A stretch of 64,000 nucleotides of DNA from Coleofasciculus sp040219735. GTDB lineage: Bacteria; Cyanobacteriota; Cyanobacteriia; Cyanobacteriales; Coleofasciculaceae. The translations under genes were made by a program, and so were the position numbers. Below, piece by piece: positions 8,266 to 16,160 of this stretch. Where the stretch lies: assembly GCA_040219735.1 (NCBI GenBank), contig JAVJRX010000029.1; one strand, 5' to 3'. The notes under the pieces are model-generated. The model was not told the origin of the DNA. It worked only from the letters and a program-made list of their open reading frames with translations, and made no database searches. The stretch's first letter is position 1, and each line of letters opens with the position of its first letter.

Positions 8266-9060
8266 ATGATCAATCCCCCTAAATCGGAAAATTTACCAGA
8301 CGCGATCGCACAACTCGCCCCTTGGTTCCACAACCTCCATCTCCCCAATGGCACTCAAACCGCACCCAATCATTTCCTGGGTGATTTTCCGGCGTTTAAA
8401 TGGCAGCAACTTGCCCCCCACCTACCGGAAAAATTAGACGGCTGGCGGGTTTTGGATATTGGCTGTAATGCTGGATTCTATAGTTTTGAACTTGCCCGTC
8501 GTGGTGCAATAGTAACCGGGATTGACCATGATGTCCATTATCTGGCACAAGCTCAATGGGCGCTTAAGCAATTTGACTTAGCGGATCGGGTTGAGTTTAA
8601 GCAAATGCAAGTTTATGACTTAGCTCACATTGAGGAATCCTTTGACCTAGTTTTGTTTATGGGGGTTTTCTATCACCTACGCTATCCCTTACTTGCCCTA
8701 GATATTGTGGCACAGAAGGTTAAACGCTTGTTGGTATTCCAAACCCTCAGCTTACCTGGTGAAGATATTTCCCAGGATACAGGCGATCGCCAAATTAATG
8801 ATCGCGAGGCTTTAAATCAACTAGGGTGGCCCAAAATGGCGTTTATTGAACATCACTTTGCTGGTGATCCTACGAATTGGTGGATTCCTAATCATGCGGG
8901 GATTGAGGCGATGCTACGTTCGAGTGGTTTACAGGTTATCGGGTATCCGGGACACGAGATTTATTTATGCCAACCCGATCCGTCTAATCCGGCTTGCGTC
9001 AAGTCTTGGAATCAAAAAGAATTACTGGCGGCTACGGGAAAACCATGGCATTTGGCTTAG
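8266..9060 (+). CDS. Class I SAM-dependent methyltransferase
   Basis: A 264-aa methyltransferase. The SAM-binding motif I is VLDIGCNAGFYSFELARRGA, followed by the acidic motif II residue in GIDHDVHYLAQA and the motif VEFKQMQVYDL. The central LFMGVFYHLRYPLLAL segment matches the family that resembles CmoB-type enzymes and is found beside B12-radical SAM and glycosyltransferase genes. It follows the truncated glycosyltransferase by 92 bases and closes the damaged glycan cluster. It probably methylates the cluster's product; the position is unknown. It is intact. Confidence 0.75.
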   Translation: MINPPKSENLPDAIAQLAPWFHNLHLPNGTQTAPNHFLGDFPAFKWQQLAPHLPEKLDGWRVLDIGCNAGFYSFELARRGAIVTGIDHDVHYLAQAQWALKQFDLADRVEFKQMQVYDLAHIEESFDLVLFMGVFYHLRYPLLALDIVAQKVKRLLVFQTLSLPGEDISQDTGDRQINDREALNQLGWPKMAFIEHHFAGDPTNWWIPNHAGIEAMLRSSGLQVIGYPGHEIYLCQPDPSNPACVKSWNQKELLAATGKPWHLA

Positions 9061-9385
9061 AGTCAGTTAAAGCAAAGTTCAACGCGATCGCGCCACCCTA
9101 CGCTCACATCCCCAATCAGTGATTAAGCCCATACCACTAAGGATAATGGATGCGCGATCGCGTGGAATCAGTAGCCAAGTGAAACCTAATTGTTAATAGG
9201 ATTACGCTGTTGACAATTTAAATATTATATGTTAATAGATGCTCCTCAAGCTGAATCCCAGAGAAACTTTGTATTAGTCCTGTTTATCGTGAAGATTTGG
9301 TATATCTGTGTTTCACCTCTTCTCAAACCTTTACCAAACTTAATACAATGTAACCAACAGTAACGATAGGCATATATCCTTAGTC
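9061..9385. other. Intergenic region upstream of ndhD
   Basis: No gene is seen in these 325 bases. They contain two HIP1 palindromes, near 9084 and 9155, and the putative ndhD promoter listed separately. The part nearest ndhD is AT-rich. Confidence 0.6.
9210..9238 (+). promoter_or_regulatory. Putative ndhD promoter
   Basis: TTGACA (9210-9215) is a perfect -35 box, followed after 17 bases by TAATAG (9233-9238), a weak -10. It lies about 148 bases upstream of the ndhD ATG, leaving a long leader. Supported by sequence match only. Confidence 0.3.
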
Positions 9386-10999
9386 ATGATTGGCAGTCAG
9401 ATTCCCTGGATAACGACGATTATTGTATTGCCGCTGCTGGCATCCCTAGCGATTCCTCTAATCCCTGACAAAGAAGGTAAAACCGTCCGCTGGTATGCCC
9501 TAGGGGTTGGCATGGCAAACTTCCTCCTCACCATCCATGCCTTTTGGCGTCACTACGATTTACAAAATTCTCAGTTCCAACTCCAAGAAACCTATTCCTG
9601 GATTTCCCAATTAGGCTTAAACTGGTCAGTCGGCGTAGATGGACTCTCAATGCCCCTGATTGCACTATCGGGCTTAGTCACCACCCTCGCCATCCTGGCA
9701 TCTTGGAAAGTCAACCGTAAGCCTCGTTTGTTTTATGCCCTGATGCTGGTGATGTACAGCGCCCAGATTGGCGTCTTCGCGGCTCAGGACTTATTATTAT
9801 TCTTCTTAATGTGGGAACTAGAACTAATTCCCGTGTATCTGCTGATTTCCATCTGGGGTGGAGAAAAGCGCCTCTATGCCGCAACCAAGTTTATCCTTTA
9901 TACTGCCGCAGGTTCTATATTCATTCTCATCGCCGCATTAGCCATGGCATTCTACGGCGACACCGTTACCTTTGATATGCAACAGCTAGCCCAGAAACAT
10001 TACCCAATTGGGATGGAATTGGCGGTATATGTAGGCTTCTTAATTGCTTATGGCGTAAAATTACCGATTTTTCCCTTACATACCTGGTTACCCGATGCTC
10101 ACTCTCAAGCCTCTGCCCCTGTCTCGATGATTTTAGCGGGTGTGTTGCTGAAAATGGGGGGTTACGGATTGATCCGGATGAATATGGAAATGCTCCCGGA
10201 TGCCCATATTCGCTTTGCCCCGGTACTGGCTGTTTTAGGCGTCGTCAATATTATCTATGGGGCATTGACTGCCTTTGCTCAAGATAACCTGAAACGGCGC
10301 TTAGCGTATTCTTCCATTTCGCACATGGGATTTGTCCTGGTTGGTATTGCCTCCTTTACAGCGTTAGGCACCAATGGCGCGATGCTACAAATGATCTCTC
10401 ACGGATTGATTGCCGCCGCGTTATTCTTCCTGTCGGGTGTCACCTATGATCGCACCCATACTCTGGAAATGGAAAATATGGGCGGTATGGCAAAACAAAT
10501 GCCTAAAGTATTTGCCCTGTTCACGGCTGGTGCTATGGCGTCTCTAGCATTACCGGGAATGAGTGGGTTTGTGGGAGAATTGTCTATCTTCCTCGGCATG
10601 TCTACTAGCGATGCCTATAACTCATCCTTTAAAGTGGTCATGGTGCTGCTAGCCGCCGTGGGATTAATCCTCACTCCTATCTATCTACTCTCCATGCTGC
10701 GCCAAGTGTTCTATGGCACAGCTAAAGCGGAATTGGCGATGGATAATTATTTTGGAGATGCCAACCCACGGGAAATATTTGTCGCCCTGTGCTTGTTAAT
10801 CCCAATTGTCTGCATTGGTTTATATCCCAAAGTTGCTACCCAAACCTATGATGTCAAAACCGTGGCGGTAACGGCTCAAGTGCGTGAAGCTCTGCCAGTC
10901 GTTGCTCAAGAACGGACAAACCTGTATTCTGGTAAATTCAACAGTTTCGCGAGAGTCCCCACCCTCGAAGCGAGTGCGCGTTCAGCAAACGATGCTTAG
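9386..10999 (+). CDS. ndhD: NAD(P)H-quinone oxidoreductase chain 4 (NdhD)
   Basis: A 537-aa thylakoid membrane protein of NDH-1, homologous to NuoM/ND4 and one of the three antiporter-like proton-pumping subunits. About 14 hydrophobic segments are visible. Conserved features are MWELELIPVYLLI, with the key glutamate of transmembrane helix 5, KLPIFPLHTWLPDAHSQA, and AYSSISHMGFVL. Length and the start MIGSQIPWITTII fit cyanobacterial NdhD of the respiratory (NdhD1/D2) type. It is not next to ndhF here and stands alone between the damaged glycan cluster and a TnpB element. The reading frame is intact, ending 18 bases before the hairpin that begins the transposable element. Confidence 0.95.
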   Translation: MIGSQIPWITTIIVLPLLASLAIPLIPDKEGKTVRWYALGVGMANFLLTIHAFWRHYDLQNSQFQLQETYSWISQLGLNWSVGVDGLSMPLIALSGLVTTLAILASWKVNRKPRLFYALMLVMYSAQIGVFAAQDLLLFFLMWELELIPVYLLISIWGGEKRLYAATKFILYTAAGSIFILIAALAMAFYGDTVTFDMQQLAQKHYPIGMELAVYVGFLIAYGVKLPIFPLHTWLPDAHSQASAPVSMILAGVLLKMGGYGLIRMNMEMLPDAHIRFAPVLAVLGVVNIIYGALTAFAQDNLKRRLAYSSISHMGFVLVGIASFTALGTNGAMLQMISHGLIAAALFFLSGVTYDRTHTLEMENMGGMAKQMPKVFALFTAGAMASLALPGMSGFVGELSIFLGMSTSDAYNSSFKVVMVLLAAVGLILTPIYLLSMLRQVFYGTAKAELAMDNYFGDANPREIFVALCLLIPIVCIGLYPKVATQTYDVKTVAVTAQVREALPVVAQERTNLYSGKFNSFARVPTLEASARSANDA

Positions 11000-11016
11000 G
11001 GTGGGGAGGGATAGCG

Positions 11017-12445
11017 GGATGCCGGAGGGGCGAAGGCATCCAAATACTTGTCGCTAGTTCACGAGAGTGTTAATATAGAACAAGTTCGTGAAAGTGTTAT
11101 GCAACAAGTCCTAACTGCCAAATTAAAACTAGAAGTCACCCAGGAGCAAAAAGAACAACTCCGGGTGACTTCTTTGGCATATAGGGATGCACTGAATTAT
11201 ACGTCCGGTGTTGCCTTTGAGATGGGTAAAACATACAACGGCACGAAAATTCAGAAACAAGTGTATTACATACTTCGCGAAAAGTTTAATCTTCCATCTC
11301 AGATGGCTTGTAACGTTCCCCGACAGGTGGGGGCAACATACAAATCTTTGCGAACAAAGTTGAAGCAAAACGAGGAGGCAATTAAAGCAGGTCGCACTCC
11401 TAAGCGGTACAAAGGATTAGATGTACCGCCTAAATTTGTTTCCAGAACCTGCACCTTAAACTACCAGAAAGATTATTCATTCGCTAAAGATGGTCAGGTG
11501 GGTATTACCACTACGACGGGTCGCATCAAAGTGAGCTACAAAGGCTACTCCAAGCATCTAGAAATGATTCAGTCTGGAGTAGCAAAGATTGGAGCTGGAA
11601 AGATTTGGTACTCTAAACCGACTAAGACCTACTACCTGCTAGTTAGTATGGAATTAGAAGTACCAGACCTGACCCCCAATGACATTAATAGAGTCGTTGG
11701 AGTGGATGTAGGGCAACGGTATATTGCTGTTGCAGCAGATACTCGCAACAAGACTCAGTTTTTCAGTGGCTCTCATGTGAGACATACGGCTTCTCGTTAT
11801 GTAAAAGCGAGAAAGTCCTTACAGCGTAGAGGCACCCGTAGTGCAACTCGTAGATTGGTTGCATTGTCTGGACGGGAGAGACGGTTCATCGCTGACACGA
11901 ATCACTGTATTGCCAACCAAGTGGTAACACCTGAAACCTTGATTGGATTGGAGAATTTAACCCACATCCGAGAGCGGACAAGACAGAAGAAAAAAGGCAA
12001 AAAAGCATCCAAGAAACAACGCAGGGCTAATAGCAATAGAGCTAAATGGTCATTTGCCGAACTACACGGCTTCATTGACTACAAAGCTGTTCTCAAAGGG
12101 AGTCTTGCCGTTAAAGTGGATGCTCATTACACTTCTCAGGCTTGTCCGCACTGCGGTCACACATCTAAAGAAAATAGACCCAATAAAGGTCTAACTTTTG
12201 TGTGTCAGCAATGTGGTTATACTCTCCATGCCGATTTAGTGGGTGCTAGAAATGTTGCACTTAGAGTGTTGCTCTCTCGCCAAGAGTGGGAGAGTACGGG
12301 GCGTATTTCAGCCGTCCCTGATGTATCTGGTGATGAAACCAAAACTGATTGCCGCTTAAGGTATTCAGGGCTGAGGTGGAGCCAAGATGCAATCCCCAAC
12401 TTCAACGAAGTGACACCTCAAGGCGGAACGGAGTAAGTTGGGGTA
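11017..12445 (+). mobile_element. Solo TnpB element (IS1341-like group of IS200/IS605)
   Basis: Bounded by a left hairpin GGATGCC/GGCATCC (11017-11023 and 11035-11041) and a right hairpin CCCCAACTT/AAGTTGGGG (12394-12402 and 12435-12443), with only tnpB inside and no tnpA. The right hairpin overlaps the 3' end of tnpB, where the omega (guide) RNA scaffold is encoded in such elements. The RNA would then read into host sequence starting TAGTTGAAGGAATTG as its guide. Exact ends and target motif could not be fixed by eye. Confidence 0.6.
11099..12436 (+). CDS. tnpB: RNA-guided endonuclease TnpB
   Basis: A 445-aa TnpB protein, the compact ancestor-type relative of Cas12. ATG 11099 (MQQVLTAKLKLEV) is preferred over the TTG at 11048 because homologues start with this segment. 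The RuvC-like catalytic residues are all present: D203 in GVDVGQRYIAV, E285 in IGLENLTHIRE and D379 in HADLVGARNVA. A zinc ribbon CPHCG...CQQCG lies between the last two. The C-terminal 50 residues overlap the predicted guide-RNA scaffold. The intact active site suggests it can still cut DNA, which would favour retention of the element. With no tnpA, movement would need a transposase supplied in trans, for example the one at 62965-63369. Confidence 0.88.
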   Translation: MQQVLTAKLKLEVTQEQKEQLRVTSLAYRDALNYTSGVAFEMGKTYNGTKIQKQVYYILREKFNLPSQMACNVPRQVGATYKSLRTKLKQNEEAIKAGRTPKRYKGLDVPPKFVSRTCTLNYQKDYSFAKDGQVGITTTTGRIKVSYKGYSKHLEMIQSGVAKIGAGKIWYSKPTKTYYLLVSMELEVPDLTPNDINRVVGVDVGQRYIAVAADTRNKTQFFSGSHVRHTASRYVKARKSLQRRGTRSATRRLVALSGRERRFIADTNHCIANQVVTPETLIGLENLTHIRERTRQKKKGKKASKKQRRANSNRAKWSFAELHGFIDYKAVLKGSLAVKVDAHYTSQACPHCGHTSKENRPNKGLTFVCQQCGYTLHADLVGARNVALRVLLSRQEWESTGRISAVPDVSGDETKTDCRLRYSGLRWSQDAIPNFNEVTPQGGTE

Positions 12446-12781
12446 GTTGAAGGAATTGATAATGCGATCGCGGCGTTGCAGGCGCAGTTAGAGCAAAAAC
12501 AGCAACAGCTACAGCCTCTCGCCAAACCCAAGCAACCCTTAAGGTTAGCTGACGAGGTTGAGATAGCCACTCAACAGGCTTATGATCATGCCAATCGGAT
12601 TAATGAACTCGCCACAGAACTGGTGGAAGAACTTAGGGCTTTAAAATCGATCGCCAATGATATGAGTTCCAGCTATTGGCAGTTGCATCACAAGCCATTT
12701 ATTACCGGGTTTAAGGGTACGTCTGTTCCCTATCTGCGAGCAGATCAGGGGGTTTTAATGATTGGCAAAGTCATTATTTAG
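12446..12781 (+). pseudogene. 3' remnant of a hypothetical protein gene
   Basis: An open frame runs from the TnpB element's right end to 12781 with no good start; a TTG at 12476 is the only early candidate and has no ribosome-binding site. The protein begins VEGIDNAIAALQAQLEQKQQ, a coiled coil, and continues through a second helical stretch to MIGKVII. It is not recognised. The abrupt start at the transposon boundary suggests the 5' part was removed or separated by the insertion. It could instead be an intact small gene with an unusual start. Confidence 0.4.
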
Positions 12782-12795
12782 GGGTTGCTGAATAA

Positions 12796-12870
12796 GAACT
12801 GTTGTAGAGACGTTCCGCCGGAACGTCTCTACTAAATGATGTGTCCTAACCGCTATGGCGGTTGCTATAA
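12796..12870. repeat. ~75-bp inverted-repeat element, copy 2
   Basis: Reverse-oriented copy of 6639-6714: GAACTGTTG, the core hairpin TAGAGACGTTCC-GCC-GGAACGTCTCTA (12805-12831), an AAATGATGTGTCC segment, and GGCGGTTGCTATA. It keeps the hairpin fully symmetrical, whereas copy 1 has lost symmetry on one side. Confidence 0.7.
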
Positions 12871-12969
12871 TTGAGACAAACAGTATCTGAGTCCTATCAA
12901 ATCGTGTAAATGGTGGCAATAATCCCCCAAAAAGTTGACAATACTCTGATTTAGGGTGTTTCTAATCCT

Positions 12970-13749
12970 TTAAAGTTTGAGAATTTTTTTGACATCACTT
13001 CTAAGTTCTCCATAGAGCTTCAAAAAATTCTCTGGTATATAACTATAGTATTGACACCAGCGCTCATTAATATCACTAGATTGCCGATGAATCGGCATTT
13101 TAATTTCGTAGATCTCAGGCAAAGAACCAATTTTAATGAAACTTATTAATCCTCGAATTGTCTCTTCAAAGGATTGAATAAAATCCTCGTATACAATTTC
13201 ATAAAAATCCACATAATTTTTGGCAAAAAACTTTCTCCACTTTTGGTTGCGAGCCTCAATTCCCTGCTTATATCTGTAGATATTCAAAGGTTTAAAAGCT
13301 AAATTTTTAGGTGCTTCGGAGATCAGATTTTCATCAGTTTTGACCCATTTTTGCGTTTGGTAAGCAATTTCAGTAGATACGGCTTGTTTGACTAAATTTC
13401 TACGCCATATATAGATAAAATAAGGATTAGGAAATATAGTCGAAATTATTTCCCAATCAGATTGCCTGCTCAAGCCCAAGTATTTTCGGGCTAAATTGAT
13501 AAAATTCCGGAAATGCTCCCAGTGAATTTTTATGCCAAAAATTCCATTTTGGCTTGTCCCTTTCTGAAGTACTTGAGAAAGGTAATCTTGAAAACTGTTG
13601 GCACTATCTTGAGCAATATACTTTTCAATTTTAGCCGGATGAAAATACTCCAATGGTTTCCCACAAAAGCCTAGATCGCTTAGCGTTGAACATAAGAGAG
13701 TGCTGCCTGATCGTCCTGTGGAACAAACAATGTAACTTTTGTTGATCAT
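12970..13749 (-). CDS. Stf0-type sulfotransferase
   Basis: A 259-aa protein with the PAPS-binding loop CSTGRSGSTLLCSTLSDLG at residues 9-27, and the family motifs GKPLEYFHP, FGIKIHWEHF and YIWRRNLVKQAVS (3'-phosphate binding). It resembles Stf0 sulfotransferases, which transfer sulfate from PAPS to sugars such as trehalose. No membrane segment is seen. It lies 32 bases downstream of the two-repeat protein at 13782-14393 on the same strand, so the two may be co-transcribed. The gene is more AT-rich than its surroundings. The substrate is unknown; a glycan or glycolipid is a reasonable guess. Confidence 0.75.
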   Translation of the reverse strand: MINKSYIVCSTGRSGSTLLCSTLSDLGFCGKPLEYFHPAKIEKYIAQDSANSFQDYLSQVLQKGTSQNGIFGIKIHWEHFRNFINLARKYLGLSRQSDWEIISTIFPNPYFIYIWRRNLVKQAVSTEIAYQTQKWVKTDENLISEAPKNLAFKPLNIYRYKQGIEARNQKWRKFFAKNYVDFYEIVYEDFIQSFEETIRGLISFIKIGSLPEIYEIKMPIHRQSSDINERWCQYYSYIPENFLKLYGELRSDVKKILKL

Positions 13750-13781
13750 AACTAATTTTAAAGAAATTATTCTCTATATTA

Positions 13782-14393
13782 TTAGCCCACTAATTGCAAA
13801 CCAACGTGTTTAATAAAAGCATACCAATCTTGACTAAAGCCTTTAAATTCAACATCCTTGAGGGTAAATTTTATGTGAGAATCTTCAATTGGCAACGATA
13901 CCATATTATAGGCATCAGGTTTATTGGTTAATAGCACCAGTTCAGTCCCGGCGGGAATCGGTTGCAGGGCATTTGGACTTAGATACATAGATTGAACCGG
14001 GGCACGCTTAACTACGGTATCCACGTTAAAAACAATTTTGATCAACCCCCCTTGAGGCGGCAATGTTTTTCGGTAAACCATCATTTTGACAACATCTTTT
14101 TCTATTTGCTTTGAGAGCATCTGTGCCACCGTTTCTGTTGGTCTCAGGGGTTCTTTGGTGATTTGAACATGGTCAATAAACGCATACCAGTTTAAACTTC
14201 TGCCCTGAAAGCCAATATCCTGGAAACTGATCCGAATATGTCGGGTTAGATCTGGGGGAGTGTAGGATTGTAGGACTAATAGGGTGCTAGCAGGAATGGG
14301 CTGAAGTTTATAGCTTGGCAGTAAACTTGATTGAATGGGTTCTTGTTTAAGAATTGTATCTTGGGTAGACAGCATTCGGACTAAGCTAACCAT
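13782..14393 (-). CDS. Two-repeat protein of unknown function
   Basis: A 203-aa protein built from two copies of a roughly 70-residue unit joined by a helical linker. Unit 1 runs from DTILKQEPIQSSLLPSYKLQ to NWYAFIDHVQI; unit 2 runs from DTVVKRAPVQSMYLSPNALQ to DWYAFIKHVGL. Each has a P-x-Q-S core, an IPA[S/G]T turn, an amphipathic I-x-[F/L]-x-x-x-x-F strand, and a final WYAFI. Similar units recur in cyanobacterial proteins that carry peptidoglycan- or sugar-active domains (from memory), so they may bind a polymer. No signal peptide or catalytic motif is visible. It sits just upstream of the sulfotransferase gene. Confidence 0.6.
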   Translation of the reverse strand: MVSLVRMLSTQDTILKQEPIQSSLLPSYKLQPIPASTLLVLQSYTPPDLTRHIRISFQDIGFQGRSLNWYAFIDHVQITKEPLRPTETVAQMLSKQIEKDVVKMMVYRKTLPPQGGLIKIVFNVDTVVKRAPVQSMYLSPNALQPIPAGTELVLLTNKPDAYNMVSLPIEDSHIKFTLKDVEFKGFSQDWYAFIKHVGLQLVG

Positions 14394-14459
14394 AGTTTGA
14401 TAGTTCCTTTAATTGTCATTCGTCATTTGTAAAATTATGCCCACTCTTAACACTTGATC

Positions 14460-14517
14460 GGGGCGGGTTTAGTTGCATCTGGGTGAGGCAATAAATGATA
14501 ATAGTGAAACCCGCCCC
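14460..14517. repeat. Palindromic repeat with GGGGCGGGTTT ends
   Basis: GGGGCGGGTTT (14460-14470) and AAACCCGCCCC (14507-14517) form an 11-bp perfect inverted pair enclosing 36 bases. A second element with the same ends lies at 31439-31496, so this is a dispersed intergenic repeat with a variable middle. Confidence 0.65.
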
Positions 14518-14541
14518 TACACAAATTCTTTCCCTTCATTC

Positions 14542-15735
14542 TTAGGAAATACTGCCACGCTTGCGGGCTTCTTTGTAGGATATTCCCACATTTCTTAACC
14601 CAGCGCGAATCATCTGCTGTTCTAATAAGCTAAAAAAGCGGACGCGATCGCCTCCTCGAACCACAGCCTGATTATGGGCTTCTGCTATAGCAATGGGATA
14701 GCCATAGCCTTTGTAAACCTGTGCCAGCATTAAACTTAGAGATTGATTGAATAACATAGTATCCTGTGCTACCCATTCTGGGACTTCGATGCGGGCAATT
14801 TCTGTACCAACGTGAACATAGCAGAAATAAATCCGGTGATGATCGTATAGATCCAAAATTCGCACCGAACTGCGAAATAAAGGACTACGTTGTCCGGGTT
14901 CAAGTAAACTCGACCAAAGCATCGTATCACGTAAGGGTTCAACAACCTGACAAGGCAATTTATCAGTAACAGAGGCGCAATGGTTGATACAGTTGGGGGT
15001 GTCATAAGCACAGGCTTGTAACCGGAGAAAATGCAGGGCTTCGTTGCTGCGAGACGCACTCAAATAGCCCATCAGCGGTACATTGACTGATCGCAACTGA
15101 TCCCAAGCCGCTAGAATCGGGGGAAGGATGCGATCGCGCGCTTCTGTGGGTAAGGATTCCAGAAACCAGTAAATCAGTGATCCATCCACCATCGCCAGAT
15201 TAGGAATATCAAAGTGAGAACCTGGCGGATTGACCCAGCGACACGCCATTTCTGCCAATACCGATACCTCAGACACAGTGCGACGATACCCCATCCATTC
15301 CTCGGTACGAATCCCCCATTGGCGGGATATATATAAATCTTCCGGTCGGTAAAAGACTTCGGGTAGGCTATCCAAGAGCGGGTGTAAACTCTGCCCATAG
15401 TGCAACATCACCCGACCGACATTAATTAAATAACAATAGGCGATTTCGTGATGGGAGGGAGACATTTGAGACCCATCGGTGGCAAAAACCGTATGGCTTT
15501 CGGGAGGGGAATCCAGATCAAGGCGAGTATCCAGGGGTTCGACGGGAACAGCCGCCGTAAAGGTTATGCGATCGCGCCATTGCTGGTGGGATTGAATCAG
15601 CTCATCTTGTCGGCGATTAGTCTCCAGCAGCAGCTTTTGCGCCAGTTCCCAGCGTTGGCGACTTGCTAGCGCCTCCCCTTTCAGGTGCTGGCTAATTCCA
15701 GGGATTTGTTTCGCGAGTTTCGTGAGATCGAGCAT
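14542..15735 (-). CDS. nurA: NurA-domain nuclease
   Basis: A 397-aa protein with a NurA domain, an RNase H-fold 5'-3' nuclease used in DNA end resection. The first metal-binding acidic motif is FATDGSQMSPS near residues 86-96. A second acidic site is AMVDGSLIYWFLE, and the C-terminal YGYPIAIAEAHNQAVVRGGD matches the conserved end of the domain. The N-terminal 70 residues are helical. In archaea NurA works with the HerA translocase; no herA is in this window, which is usual for cyanobacterial copies. The start MLDLTKLAKQIPGISQHL is typical. It appears intact and monocistronic. Confidence 0.8.
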   Translation of the reverse strand: MLDLTKLAKQIPGISQHLKGEALASRQRWELAQKLLLETNRRQDELIQSHQQWRDRITFTAAVPVEPLDTRLDLDSPPESHTVFATDGSQMSPSHHEIAYCYLINVGRVMLHYGQSLHPLLDSLPEVFYRPEDLYISRQWGIRTEEWMGYRRTVSEVSVLAEMACRWVNPPGSHFDIPNLAMVDGSLIYWFLESLPTEARDRILPPILAAWDQLRSVNVPLMGYLSASRSNEALHFLRLQACAYDTPNCINHCASVTDKLPCQVVEPLRDTMLWSSLLEPGQRSPLFRSSVRILDLYDHHRIYFCYVHVGTEIARIEVPEWVAQDTMLFNQSLSLMLAQVYKGYGYPIAIAEAHNQAVVRGGDRVRFFSLLEQQMIRAGLRNVGISYKEARKRGSIS

Positions 15736-16160
15736 ATAATTATAGTCATCCCGGCAGAATAAGTATCATTATTTTATTTTTATTTAGTATTTTCGGTAAT
15801 AATAATTCAAACTATTGCTTAAACCAGCCAAATACCGACTCTTCAGTTAATTAGTGTATCCAATTTTACAATTATCAACTTCATTTAGGATAAACTTCAC
15901 GCGGTAAATATTAAGTTATATAAAAAAAACTTGCATTTATCGCGATAGTCATCCTAGAGTCAACACAATCCAATTAATATTCATGAGAGTATTGTGGAAT
16001 CCAGGTAGAAAAAGCTCGATAACTGCGACTTAATTTAGCTCAAAGTTGTGTAGCGAATAATCGGAAAACTGTTTCCCATGAATAAGGAGATTTCAAATAA
16101 AAAATAAATTGATGCCGTTGGCATAAAGTTTGTTAATCAATAATACTGACGAGGTACACT
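15736..16160. other. AT-rich intergenic region between divergent genes
   Basis: These 425 bases separate nurA (minus) from a radical SAM gene (plus) and must hold both promoters. They are AT-rich, with no open frame of note and no repeat family recognised elsewhere in the window. GAGGT at 16151-16155 is the ribosome-binding site of the downstream gene. No confident promoter was picked. Confidence 0.5.

Noticed and set aside
12217..12405. Minus-strand frame over the tnpB 3' end
   Set aside because: It lies antisense to the zinc ribbon and guide-RNA scaffold and is a shadow.
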